This document shows, one piece after another, positions 9,669 through 18,410 of a stretch of 50,062 nucleotides of DNA. Under the pieces are notes generated by a model, which saw only the letters and a list, made by a program, of their open reading frames with translations, was not told where the DNA came from and ran no database searches. The stretch's first letter is position 1; every line of letters begins with the position of its first letter. The position numbers and the translations under genes were made by a program. This stretch comes from Betaproteobacteria bacterium (GTDB lineage Bacteria; Pseudomonadota; Gammaproteobacteria; Burkholderiales; Burkholderiaceae_C): NCBI GenBank assembly GCA_025358155.1, contig JANYKR010000088.1, forward strand, positions 1 to 50,062. The letters are read 5' to 3'.

Positions 9669-10325
9669 TCAATTTCGAGCCACTGCCGGTGTGTGAACCG
9701 CCGGCGGCGCCGGTGGCGGTGGCACCACCACACCCATCGAGATGATGTATTTCAGGGCCTGGTCCACACTCATCTGCAGCGGCCTGATCTGCGAGCGGGG
9801 CATGATCAAAAAGAAGCCGGAGGTCGGGTTGGGCGTGGTCGGCACATACAGGCTGACGTGTTCACCATCGAGGTGCGCGGCCACCTCGGCGCCCGGTTTG
9901 CCGGTGACAAAGGCAATGGTCCAGGAGCCGGCGTGCGGGTACTGCACCAGCACCGCCTCGCGAAAGGCATTGCCGCTGCTGGAAAACAGCGTGTCCGAAA
10001 CCTGCTTGACCGAGCTGTAGATGGCATTGACGATAGGGATGCGCGACATCAGTCGGTCCCACTGCCGCATCCACCACTGGCCAAAGATGTTGGTGACGAA
10101 CACACCGCTGAGCAGCACCACGGCCACCATCACCAGCACGCTCAGGCCCGGGATGTGGCGCAACGACTCGATGGAGGCATCGGCACCGGCCGGCAGCACC
10201 ACCTGGATGATCGTCAGCAGCCACGAAAAAATACCGTCCATCAGGCCGAGCAGCCACAGCAGCACCCAGATGGTGATGGCCAGCGGCAGCCAGACCAGCA
10301 GGCCGGCAATGATGTACTTTTTCAC
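9669..10325 (-). CDS. DUF502 family membrane protein
   Basis: An integral membrane protein of 218 residues. Two hydrophobic segments are obvious, residues 5–45 (GLLVWLPLAITIWVLLWLLG) and 62–85 (SVLVMVAVVLLSGVFVTNIFG). The conserved RIPIVNAIYSSVKQVSDTLF segment and the PTTPNPTSGFFLIMPRSQI region are characteristic of DUF502. Its molecular function is unknown. It keeps the gene order fmdB–DUF502–aspS found across betaproteobacteria. The proline-rich tail (about 200–210) is variable. The start is ATG at 10325, 24 bp after fmdB. Confidence 0.85.
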   Translation of the reverse strand: MKKYIIAGLLVWLPLAITIWVLLWLLGLMDGIFSWLLTIIQVVLPAGADASIESLRHIPGLSVLVMVAVVLLSGVFVTNIFGQWWMRQWDRLMSRIPIVNAIYSSVKQVSDTLFSSSGNAFREAVLVQYPHAGSWTIAFVTGKPGAEVAAHLDGEHVSLYVPTTPNPTSGFFLIMPRSQIRPLQMSVDQALKYIISMGVVVPPPPAPPAVHTPAVARN

Positions 10326-10349
10326 GCGGTGTGCTCTGTAAACCGGCTG

Positions 10350-10772
10350 TCAGTGGCCGGCGCTGGAACCGCTGGCACCTTGCGGGGCCGATGCGGCCGC
10401 ACCGCCACTGCTGCGGCCGCCATCTGGCGGGGGCGAGGTCGACGTCGCCGGGGCCGCTACCGGTGCGGATGCGCCAGCGGGTCCCGCCGCAGGGCTTGCG
10501 GGCGCGCTTGCGCCGGAATTTGCGGCGGCATCAGCGGGTTTGGCCTTGTCGCCGCCCTCGTCTGCCCCAGCGCTGGCCGCCGGTGCAGGGCCGCCCTTGA
10601 AGTCTGTCGCGTACCAGCCCGTGCCCTTGAGCTGAAACCCGGCCGCCGTGAGTTGCTTGGTGAAGGTCTCGCCGCCGCAGGCCGGGCAGGTGTGCAGCAG
10701 CGGGTCGGACATCTTCTGCAAGACGTCCTTCGCATGGCCGCAGGCTGAACAGCGGTAGGCATAGAACGGCAT
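10350..10772 (-). CDS. FmdB-type zinc ribbon protein with low-complexity tail
   Basis: A 140-residue protein. The first 65 residues hold an FmdB/CxxC_CxxC_SSSS zinc ribbon: CSACG at about 8–12 and CPACGG at about 29–34, followed by GFQLKGTGWYATDFK. The remaining 75 residues are an Ala/Pro/Ser/Gly-rich disordered extension. Family members are putative regulatory or zinc-binding proteins. The best promoter element in this operon lies just upstream. Gene order with DUF502 and aspS supports the call. Confidence 0.85.
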   Translation of the reverse strand: MPFYAYRCSACGHAKDVLQKMSDPLLHTCPACGGETFTKQLTAAGFQLKGTGWYATDFKGGPAPAASAGADEGGDKAKPADAAANSGASAPASPAAGPAGASAPVAAPATSTSPPPDGGRSSGGAAASAPQGASGSSAGH

Positions 10773-10799
10773 GGCAAAACCCTTGGCGCAAAACCTTAA

Positions 10800-10805
10800 A
10801 TTATA
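10800..10805 (-). promoter_or_regulatory. Consensus -10 element upstream of fmdB
   Basis: Read on the minus strand, TATAAT lies 28 bp before the fmdB ATG within an AT-rich patch that contrasts with surrounding GC-rich sequence. No good -35 hexamer is found at 16–18 bp spacing. It is likely the promoter of the fmdB–DUF502–aspS operon. Only the -10 element is directly supported. Confidence 0.5.
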
Positions 10806-10844
10806 AGCGAGCGCACCTTTTGCAGCCGTACCGCTGTCAGCCCT

Positions 10845-12287
10845 TCAGGTCACCGCGACCCGGTGGTGCTCGCCGTGCCTGTTCTTGACCGCCTGTGGCC
10901 CCAGCGAGCCGATCACCATGCCCAGCACCGCCATCACCAAACCACCCAGCTGCGCCGGAAAGTCTTCGCCAGCCGGCGTGGCCATCAGCAAAAGCCAGGC
11001 CAGCACGCCCAGCACGATCGAAAACACCGCCCCTTGCGTGGTCGCCCGCCGCCAGTACAAGCCGGCCACCAGCGGCACGAATGCACCCACGAGCGTGACC
11101 TGGTAGGCGCCCGAGACCATGTCGTAGATCGGCGTGCCCTGCGACGCGATGGCATAGGCGCAGACGCAGGCCGAAAACACCAGCACCGAAATGCGCATGG
11201 TGCGCAGCTCCTGCTGATCGCTGATGCGGGGGTAGAACTGGCGCCAGATGTTCTCGACGAAGGTGACCGACGGCGCCAGCAGCGTGGCCGAGGCGGTGCT
11301 TTTCAGGGCTGAAAGCAAGGCGCCAAAAAAGATCACCTGCATCACGAACGGCATTTTGGTCATCACCAATGTGGGGATGACTTTTTGCGGATCGTCCTTG
11401 ATCAGCGCGGCAGCCGACTCGGGCATGATGATCAGCGCGCTGACGACCAGAAACATCGGCACAAACGCAAACAGGATGTAGCAGACGCCGCCGATCACCG
11501 GGCCCTGGGTCGCCGCACCGACGTTCTTGGCTGACATCACCCGCTGGAACACGTCTTGCTGCGGGATCGAGCCCAGCATCATCGTCACCGCGGCGGCCAG
11601 AAAGAAGCTGATCTGCTTGAAGCTGGGCTCGGGCAGGAACTTGAACAGGTCTTTTTGCGTGGCCAGCGCCAGCACCTTGTCCGCACCGCCCGCCAGGTTG
11701 GCAGCAAACACCGCGATGATCGCCAGCCCAACCACAAGAATGATCATCTGGATGAAGTCGGTCACCGCCACCGACCACATGCCGCCAAACAAGGTGTAGG
11801 CCAAAATCGACGCCGTGCCCAGCACCATGCCCAGCGGCACGCTGATGGCGCCGTCCGACAGCAGGTTGAAGACCAGCCCGAGCGCAGTGACCTGGGCCGA
11901 GACCCAGCCCAGGTAGCTCAGGATGATGATAAGCGAGCACACCACCTCGACCGTGCGGCCGTAGCGCTCGCGGTAGTAGTCGCTGATGGTCAGCAGCGTC
12001 ATCTTGTAGAGCTTGGCGGCAAAAAACAGCCCGACCAGGATCAGGCAGGTGCCCGCGCCAAACGGGTCTTCGACCACGCCGTTCAGCCCGCCCTGCACAA
12101 ACTTGGCCGGGATGCCCAGCACCGTCTCGGAGCCGAACCAGGTGGCAAAAGTGGTGGTGACAATCATCACCAGCGGCAGATGCCGGCCGGCGATTGCAAA
12201 GTCGGCGGTGTTCTTGACCCGCCGGGCGGCCCACAGACCGATGGCGATCGTGATCAGCAAGTAGAAGATGACCAGGGTCAGCAGCAT
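10845..12287 (-). CDS. Sodium:solute symporter family protein
   Basis: A polytopic membrane protein of 480 residues of the SSS family (PutP/PanF/sugar symporters), with about 13 hydrophobic segments. Typical signatures are the first helix VIFYLLITIAIGLWAA, then ADFAIAGRHLPLVM, TTFATWFGSETVLGIPAKF and the central ISDYYRERYGRTVEV. It should couple sodium entry to uptake of an organic solute. The substrate cannot be read from sequence. It stands between fmdB and ubiB on the minus strand with gaps of about 70 bp on both sides, so it is probably transcribed with the ubi genes. Confidence 0.85.
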   Translation of the reverse strand: MLLTLVIFYLLITIAIGLWAARRVKNTADFAIAGRHLPLVMIVTTTFATWFGSETVLGIPAKFVQGGLNGVVEDPFGAGTCLILVGLFFAAKLYKMTLLTISDYYRERYGRTVEVVCSLIIILSYLGWVSAQVTALGLVFNLLSDGAISVPLGMVLGTASILAYTLFGGMWSVAVTDFIQMIILVVGLAIIAVFAANLAGGADKVLALATQKDLFKFLPEPSFKQISFFLAAAVTMMLGSIPQQDVFQRVMSAKNVGAATQGPVIGGVCYILFAFVPMFLVVSALIIMPESAAALIKDDPQKVIPTLVMTKMPFVMQVIFFGALLSALKSTASATLLAPSVTFVENIWRQFYPRISDQQELRTMRISVLVFSACVCAYAIASQGTPIYDMVSGAYQVTLVGAFVPLVAGLYWRRATTQGAVFSIVLGVLAWLLLMATPAGEDFPAQLGGLVMAVLGMVIGSLGPQAVKNRHGEHHRVAVT

Positions 12288-12356
12288 GGAGGGCAGGCGC
12301 TGGGCGCAGGCTTGGGATTCAGGGCCATGGCGGCAAAGTGTCAGTTTGTCAGGCGC

Positions 12357-13913
12357 TCAATGGCCTGGCCAGCGCAACAGGATTTGCGTGACCAGCACAC
12401 CGCCGACAAAACCCACCGCCGCGTACAACAAGGCCTGCAGCAACCGATTGGTGCGGCGCTGCTCGGCCAGCAAGGCCAGCGTGGCCGCGTCCGGCTGGCG
12501 TCCGCGCAGCAAGGCCTGGTGCACCAGCCTCGGCAACTCGGGCAACAGTTGGGCGTAGCGCGGTGATTCGTTCTTGAGCCGCTCGACCAGCCCGGCCCAG
12601 CCCACCTGCCGGTGCATCCACGTCTCCAGAAACGGTTTGGCAGTGGCCCAGAGGTCGAGCTCGGGGTCGAGCTGGCGGCCCAGGCCCTCGATATTGAGCA
12701 GGGTCTTTTGCAGCAACACCAATTGCGGCTGGATCTCGACATTGAAGCGGCGCGAGGTCTGGAACAGCCGCATCAGCACCTGACCCAGCGAAATGTCCTT
12801 GAGCGGCCGGTCGAAGTGCGGCTCGCAGACCGCCCGGATCGCGCCCTCCAGTGCATCCACCCGGGTATCGGCCGGCACCCAGCCGCTTTCCACATGCAGT
12901 TCGGCCACGCGTTTGTAATCGCGGCGGAAGAACGCCATGAAGTTCTGCGCCAGGTACTCTTTGTCCCAATCGGTCAGCGTGCCGACGATGCCGAAATCCA
13001 GCGCGATGTAGCGGCCAAAGCTGCGCGGCGCCAGGCTGACCTGGATGTTGCCGGGGTGCATGTCGGCATGGAAAAACCCGTCTCGAAATACCTGGGTGAA
13101 AAAAATCGTCACCCCGTCGCGCGCCAGCTTGGGGATGTCGACCCCGGCGTCCCGCAGGCGCTGGATCTGGCTGATCGGTACCCCCGTCATGCGCTCCATC
13201 ACCAGTACCGTCGTGGTGCAGAAGTCCCACACCATCTCGGGCACCATCACCAGGTCAAGGCCCTGCATGTTGCGCCGCAGGTGGGCGGCGTTGGCCGCCT
13301 CGCGCACCAGGTCGAGTTCGTCGTGCAGGTAGACGTCGAACTCGGCCACCACTTCACGCGGCTTGAGCCGCTTGCCGTCAGCCCAAGCCCAGTCGACCAG
13401 CCGCGCCAGGCTGTGCAGCAGATTCAGGTCGTGGTCGATGACCTCCAGCATGCCGGGTCGCAGCACCTTGACCGCCACTTCGCGGCCGTTCTTGAGGGTG
13501 GCAAAGTGCACCTGGGCGATTGACGCACTGGCCACCGGCACGGTGTCGAAGACCTCAAAAACATCGGCCAAGCGCTTGCCAAAGGCCTTTTCAATCAACA
13601 GCACCGCTTGCGCGCCCGGGAACGGCGGCACCCGGTCTTGCAACAGGGCCAGTTCGTCGGCCACGTCCAGCGGCAGCAGGTCGCGGCGGGTCGAGAGCAC
13701 CTGGCCAAACTTGACGAAAATCGGCCCGAGGCGCTCCAAGGCCATGCGCAAGCGTGCACCGCGCGGCGCGTCCAGCCGCGAGCGGCGGCCGATGGTGGCT
13801 ACTCGCACCAGCAACCGTACCCAGCCCTGCCGGAAGCCCGACAGCGCCACCTCGTCCAGGCCAAAGCGCAGGACGGTGATGCCGATGAAGACCAGCCGGA
13901 AAAATTGGCCCAT
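12357..13913 (-). CDS. ubiB: Ubiquinone biosynthesis protein UbiB
   Basis: A 518-residue protein of the ABC1/ADCK/UbiB atypical-kinase family needed for coenzyme Q synthesis. The hallmark KxGQ motif is [19 protein letters not shown], with the Ala-rich ASIAQVHFA loop, the VAVKVLRP lysine and the ExD-type VREAANAAH segment. The metal site is [11 protein letters not shown] and the DFG-like motif is ALDFGIVG. Two C-terminal transmembrane helices, including [18 protein letters not shown], anchor it to the membrane. Family ATPase activity is thought to help extract hydrophobic intermediates. It follows ubiJ by 11 bp, the usual grouping. Confidence 0.92.
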   Translation of the reverse strand: MGQFFRLVFIGITVLRFGLDEVALSGFRQGWVRLLVRVATIGRRSRLDAPRGARLRMALERLGPIFVKFGQVLSTRRDLLPLDVADELALLQDRVPPFPGAQAVLLIEKAFGKRLADVFEVFDTVPVASASIAQVHFATLKNGREVAVKVLRPGMLEVIDHDLNLLHSLARLVDWAWADGKRLKPREVVAEFDVYLHDELDLVREAANAAHLRRNMQGLDLVMVPEMVWDFCTTTVLVMERMTGVPISQIQRLRDAGVDIPKLARDGVTIFFTQVFRDGFFHADMHPGNIQVSLAPRSFGRYIALDFGIVGTLTDWDKEYLAQNFMAFFRRDYKRVAELHVESGWVPADTRVDALEGAIRAVCEPHFDRPLKDISLGQVLMRLFQTSRRFNVEIQPQLVLLQKTLLNIEGLGRQLDPELDLWATAKPFLETWMHRQVGWAGLVERLKNESPRYAQLLPELPRLVHQALLRGRQPDAATLALLAEQRRTNRLLQALLYAAVGFVGGVLVTQILLRWPGH

Positions 13914-13924
13914 CAGCAGGCTAC

Positions 13925-14464
13925 TCAGCGCTGGGTTGGCGCACGCCCGACCCAGGTCGAGGCACCCTGCATCGCCGTGCGCAAGCCCTGCGCCAGGCCA
14001 GAACCCAGCCGGTGCAGTTGATGGGCCACGGCCGGACCGAACAGGCGCTCGAGGTCATCTGCCACATCCCAGCGCAGGTTCTTCAGCAGCCAGTCCACAT
14101 CGGCGGCCAGTTGTGCATCACCCTCGATCACCAGCGCCGGCATCTCGCCGCCCACCAGCTTGAGGGCCAGCGCCGCCGGGTTGCCCGCCTCCAGGTGCAC
14201 CCGCAGGTCGGCATCGACAGGCTCGCGGCACCATTCGACCAGCCCCGCCGGGGTGATCCGAAAAGCCAGCGGTGGCGGTGCAGGCAGCAGTCGCGGCCAC
14301 TGCAGCAGGTCGAGCCGCAGCACCCGGTCCCGGTGCGGCAACAGCCGCTGCACCGCCTGGGGCTCGGCTGACAGCACGTGGTTGACGACCAGCACCAGGC
14401 GGTCCATCAGCGCCGGTGCCAACAAGGCATTGAGGTTCTGCAGCATCTGCAAGATTGTAGGCAA
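13925..14464 (-). CDS. ubiJ: Ubiquinone biosynthesis accessory factor UbiJ
   Basis: A 179-residue SCP2-domain protein that binds ubiquinone intermediates and scaffolds the soluble Ubi complex with UbiK. The SCP2-like core covers about 25–130 ([52 protein letters not shown]), followed by [16 protein letters not shown], which is strongly typical of UbiJ. The start may be ATG at 14464 or the ATG at residue 7. It is the promoter-proximal gene of the ubi operon; ubiE is not present upstream, where the divergent polysaccharide genes begin. Confidence 0.85.
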   Translation of the reverse strand: MPTILQMLQNLNALLAPALMDRLVLVVNHVLSAEPQAVQRLLPHRDRVLRLDLLQWPRLLPAPPPLAFRITPAGLVEWCREPVDADLRVHLEAGNPAALALKLVGGEMPALVIEGDAQLAADVDWLLKNLRWDVADDLERLFGPAVAHQLHRLGSGLAQGLRTAMQGASTWVGRAPTQR

Positions 14465-14644
14465 CCGACCCAGGCGCTTGCCTGCTGGCGCCCAAAGCGG
14501 GCCTGAAACTGAACGAGAATGTTGGATGCTTCCCGGTCAGGCGACCATGTTTCCACGCGGTTCAGCGGGGCCTGGATTGCCGATGACCCGGGTTGCCAAG
14601 ACCGCTCGCCCTGATTCCGGCCCGCCTGCCCCACCGTCATCTTG

Positions 14645-16036
14645 ATGTTCGACACCCGAATACATCGCAATTTCAGCGGCACGCACCAGTCGGCAACAGC
14701 CCTGATCGCCACCGTGCTCGAGCCGGCAATCACGGTCCTGGTCTACGCGGCAGCGCTGAACTGGCAACGCACGCCAATGGGCCGGGCCGACCTGACGCTG
14801 TGTTTTCTGGTGGTGGTACTCACCTGGCCGGGCATCAACCGCTTTCGTGATCGGTTGAGTTCGGCCGCCGTCGGTATCCTCGGCTCGTGGCTCACCTTGC
14901 TGGCGATTCTTGCGGGCTTTGGCTACGGCACCCGCAGCCTGGATTTCTTTGACCGTGAGGTCTTGATGTTCTGGGCACTGGCCACGCCGGTGTTGCAGCT
15001 GCTGGCGGTGCGGCTGGGCCATGCGCTGATCCGCCGCGAATCGGCAGACACGCGCAACCGGCGCAACGCGGTGGTGATCGGCGCCGGCTCGCTCGGCGTC
15101 AAGGTGGCACGGGCCATCGCCTCACGGTCGGTGCAGGGCATCAATTTTGCCGGCTACTTTGACGACCGCACAGATGCCCGGGTGCATGCTGACAGCGTCG
15201 GTCATCGCCTGGGTACCTTGCGCGACGCCGCACCCTACGTCCTCCAGCGCGGTGTCAAAGTGGTGTTCATCACCCTGCCGCTCGGTTCACAGCCCCGCAT
15301 CATCGAGCTGCTGGAGAACCTGCAGGGCACCAACGCGACCATCTACTTCGTACCCGACGTGTTCGGCATCAGCATCATCCAGGGCCAATTGCAGGATTTC
15401 AACGGCGTGCCGGTGGTCGGCATTTGGGACACCCCGTTCACCGGCACCAACCGGCTGGTCAAACGGGTCAGCGATGTGTTGCTGGCCAGCCTGATCCTGG
15501 TGCTGATTGCGCCCGTGCTGGCTGCCGTGGCGCTGGGTGTGCGGCTCAGTTCGCCCGGGCCGATCATCTTCAAGCAAAAGCGCAACGGGCTCGATGGCGA
15601 AGAGATCATCGTCTACAAGTTTCGCTCGATGACAAGCACCGACAACGGGGCGGTGGTCAAGCAGGCAACCCGGGGGGATGCACGCATCACACCGTTTGGC
15701 ACCTTCATCCGCAAGACTTCGCTCGATGAATTGCCTCAATTCATCAACGTGCTGCAAGGCAGCATGAGCATCGTCGGGCCCCGGCCGCATGCGGTGGCAC
15801 ACAACGAGTTGTACCGCCAGCTGATCAAGGCCTACATGGTGCGCCACAAGATCAAGCCCGGCATCACTGGCTGGGCGCAGGTCAACGGTCACCGCGGCGA
15901 GACCGACACCATCGACAAAATGCAGGCCCGGGTTGAATACGACCTGGAGTACCTGCGCAACTGGTCTTTGGGGCTGGACCTGGTGATCATCCTGCGTACC
16001 GTCAAATCGATTTGGGCCGACGCCAAGGCCTACTGA
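14645..16036 (+). CDS. Undecaprenyl-phosphate glucose phosphotransferase (WcaJ/EpsB type)
   Basis: A 463-residue initiating enzyme of exopolysaccharide synthesis, transferring a sugar phosphate, usually glucose, onto undecaprenyl phosphate in the inner membrane. Hydrophobic helices fill residues 15–115; a Rossmann-like segment follows (VVIGAGSLGVKVARAI). The catalytic C-terminal domain begins KRVSDVLLASLILVLIAP and contains FKQKRNGLDG, VYKFRSM, TSLDELPQFINVLQGSMS, IVGPRPH and KPGITGWAQVNG. This is the polyisoprenyl-phosphate hexose-1-phosphate transferase family. ATG at 14645 is preferred over TTG at 14642. It heads the plus-strand cluster, divergent from ubiJ with 180 bp between. Confidence 0.9.
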   Translation: MFDTRIHRNFSGTHQSATALIATVLEPAITVLVYAAALNWQRTPMGRADLTLCFLVVVLTWPGINRFRDRLSSAAVGILGSWLTLLAILAGFGYGTRSLDFFDREVLMFWALATPVLQLLAVRLGHALIRRESADTRNRRNAVVIGAGSLGVKVARAIASRSVQGINFAGYFDDRTDARVHADSVGHRLGTLRDAAPYVLQRGVKVVFITLPLGSQPRIIELLENLQGTNATIYFVPDVFGISIIQGQLQDFNGVPVVGIWDTPFTGTNRLVKRVSDVLLASLILVLIAPVLAAVALGVRLSSPGPIIFKQKRNGLDGEEIIVYKFRSMTSTDNGAVVKQATRGDARITPFGTFIRKTSLDELPQFINVLQGSMSIVGPRPHAVAHNELYRQLIKAYMVRHKIKPGITGWAQVNGHRGETDTIDKMQARVEYDLEYLRNWSLGLDLVIILRTVKSIWADAKAY

Positions 16037-16104
16037 TGCGCCGTCGCCAGATTGCAGATGCCAAGCTCCGGCCCGGGGTTTGGCCTCGCACCGAACCAGA
16101 CGCC

Positions 16105-17382
16105 ATGAAAAGTCCCCGCACCCCTTTGGTCCTGCACCTGCCGCTGGCCGCCACGCTGCTAGCGCTGGGAGCCGGCCCGGCCGTTGCCGAGACCAACCCC
16201 TACTTCATCGGCCTGGTGCAGTCGTTCGGCCATGAATCCAACCTGTACCGTATCGGCGACAACCAGCCGCTACCGGCCGGGCTGAGCAAGTCCGACAGTA
16301 TTTCGGCCACCGCCTTGTTTGCAGGTGTTGACCAGAGTCTCGGCAGGCAGCGGATTTACGGCAGTTTGAATCTGAAAACCAACCGCTACGCCAGCAACAA
16401 GGCGCTGAACAACGCGTCGCACGGCCTGAACCTGGCGCTTGACTGGTCCACCATCGAGCGCTTGTCGGGCATGCTGAGCGTGTCGGCCGACCAGAATCTG
16501 GCCCAGTTCAACAGCCGCAATGGCGCAGGCTCCATCGAGACCCGCAAAAATATCGTCAAGACCGAACAGGCGGATGCCAAGTTCCGGCTCGGCCTGGTGA
16601 CCCAGTACACGGTGGAAGCGGCTTTGGGCTACCGGCAAGTTGACTACTCGTCGGTGGAATACCAGCGCAACCAGTACCAGCAGACCAGTCACTCGCTAGG
16701 GCTGAGCTACCGCTACAACGGAGCCCTCAAGCTGGGCAGCGCGCTGAGATTGGCCCATGTGGCCTACCCGCAGTTCCGGCAGACAAGCGTGACCACTTTC
16801 GAAGCCGACAGCCTGAAACGCAAGGACCTCGACCTGACCGCCGACTGGGTGCCTGACGCCATCAGCCAGGTTGTCCTGCGCTTGAGCCCGACCCGCACCA
16901 CCTATGACCGCAACACGGGCAGCAATTTTTCGGGCCTCACTGGCTCCGCCGCCTGGGATTGGCAAGCCACCGGCAAAAGCAAGCTGGCTACCCTGCTCTG
17001 GCGCGAAACGGGTCAAAGCTCGTACGCCGCCAATCTGGGCTTTGCCCAGCCCGGCGTGGTTGACTACAGCACCATCGGAACAACGCTGCGAATCAAGGGC
17101 GACCATCAAATCACCAGCAAGACCACGGCTACCGCAACCATGACTTATGCCCACCGCTCCCTCACCGACACCGTCACCGCAACCTTGCTGGGGGCCAGCA
17201 CACGCACCGACGGCAGCGACAAAACCGCAACCCTGGCGCTTGGCGGGCGTTGGTCACCCACCCGCAGCGCCCAACTGGGCTGCGATGTCAGCAACACCCA
17301 ACGCAGCAGCAGCAACGCCAGGCTGTCTGTGGCCCTGCGCGGCAACTCGCTGAGTTGCTACGGCCAGTTCGTGCTGCAGTGA
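16105..17382 (+). CDS. EpsL-like exopolysaccharide outer-membrane barrel
   Basis: About 425 residues with a Sec signal peptide (MKSPRTPLVLHLPLAATLLA then VAETNPYF), giving an envelope protein. The mature part is made of alternating amphipathic strands rich in Ser, Thr, Gln and aromatic residues, as in beta-barrels. Resemblance to the EpsL family of Methylobacillus-type exopolysaccharide operons is a pattern judgement from length, position and strand texture. It probably takes part in export of the polymer. An upstream ATG at 16036 overlaps the preceding stop (TGATG) and would add 23 residues before the signal peptide. It ends 11 bp before galE. Confidence 0.65.
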   Translation: MKSPRTPLVLHLPLAATLLALGAGPAVAETNPYFIGLVQSFGHESNLYRIGDNQPLPAGLSKSDSISATALFAGVDQSLGRQRIYGSLNLKTNRYASNKALNNASHGLNLALDWSTIERLSGMLSVSADQNLAQFNSRNGAGSIETRKNIVKTEQADAKFRLGLVTQYTVEAALGYRQVDYSSVEYQRNQYQQTSHSLGLSYRYNGALKLGSALRLAHVAYPQFRQTSVTTFEADSLKRKDLDLTADWVPDAISQVVLRLSPTRTTYDRNTGSNFSGLTGSAAWDWQATGKSKLATLLWRETGQSSYAANLGFAQPGVVDYSTIGTTLRIKGDHQITSKTTATATMTYAHRSLTDTVTATLLGASTRTDGSDKTATLALGGRWSPTRSAQLGCDVSNTQRSSSNARLSVALRGNSLSCYGQFVLQ

Positions 17383-17393
17383 GCGTGCGCCCA

Positions 17394-18410
17394 ATGCCTA
17401 CCGTCCTGCTCACCGGCGCTGCCGGCTACATCGCGTCGCACACCTGGTTGGCGCTGGAGGCGGCCGGCTTTCAGGTCGTGGGGGTGGACGACTTCTCCAA
17501 CAGCTCACCCGAGGTGCTGAAACGACTGCAGCGGCTGGGCAGTTTCAAGCCCGAATTCGAGCGTGCCAGTGTGGGCGATGCGGCAGCAATGACCGGCCTG
17601 TTTGGCCGCCACAAGATCGACGCGGTGGTGCACTTTGCCGCCTTCAAGGCGGTGGGCGAATCCGCTGCCCAGCCACTGGCCTACTACCGCAACAACATCG
17701 GCGGGTTGGTCACCGTGGCCGAGGCGATGCAAGCTGCCGGCTGCCGCCGCTTTGTCTTCAGCAGCAGCGCCACGGTCTATGGCGACCCGCAACGGCTGCC
17801 GATCACCGAGGACTCACCGCTCTCGGCCACCAACCCCTACGGCCAGACCAAGCTGATGGGTGAGACCATTTTGCGCGACCTTGGCGCGGCTGATCCCGGC
17901 TGGCAAACCGCCTGTCTGCGCTACTTCAACCCGGTGGGTGCCCACGAGAGCGGCCTGATCGGCGAAGACCCCCGTGGCACGCCCAACAACCTGATGCCCT
18001 ACGTCGCCCAGGTGGCCGTGGGCCGGCGCGAGCAACTCAGCATCTATGGCAACGACTACGCCACTCCCGACGGTACCGGCGTGCGCGACTACATCCATGT
18101 GCTCGACCTGGCCGATGGCCATGTGGCTGCACTGCGCCGCTTGTTCGACAGCCCCGGCTCGGTCACCGTCAACCTGGGCACCGGGCTTGGCTACAGCGTG
18201 CTCGACCTGGTGAGCGCCTATGCTGCAGCCAGCGGTCGCGCGGTGCCCTACCAGATCGTGGCGCGCCGGCCGGGCGATGTGGCGGCCTGTTATGCCGACC
18301 CGGCACTGGCGCGCCGACTGCTGGGCTGGCAGGCGCAACACGACCTGGACCGCATGTGCACTGACAGCTGGCGCTGGCAATCCCTCAACCCTCAAGGCTA
18401 CTCCGCATGA
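17394..18410 (+). CDS. galE: UDP-glucose 4-epimerase
   Basis: An extended SDR of 338 residues interconverting UDP-glucose and UDP-galactose. The NAD-binding loop is GAAGYIASHT, where the third Gly of the usual GxxGxxG is Ala. Other signatures are VDDFSNSS, SSSATVYGDP, the catalytic NPYGQTKLMGE (Tyr and Lys) and LRYFNPVGAHESGLIGEDP, typical of GalE. It gives the locus galactose for polymer building. The stop overlaps the next ATG by four bases (ATGA), so galE and manC are coupled. Confidence 0.92.
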   Translation: MPTVLLTGAAGYIASHTWLALEAAGFQVVGVDDFSNSSPEVLKRLQRLGSFKPEFERASVGDAAAMTGLFGRHKIDAVVHFAAFKAVGESAAQPLAYYRNNIGGLVTVAEAMQAAGCRRFVFSSSATVYGDPQRLPITEDSPLSATNPYGQTKLMGETILRDLGAADPGWQTACLRYFNPVGAHESGLIGEDPRGTPNNLMPYVAQVAVGRREQLSIYGNDYATPDGTGVRDYIHVLDLADGHVAALRRLFDSPGSVTVNLGTGLGYSVLDLVSAYAAASGRAVPYQIVARRPGDVAACYADPALARRLLGWQAQHDLDRMCTDSWRWQSLNPQGYSA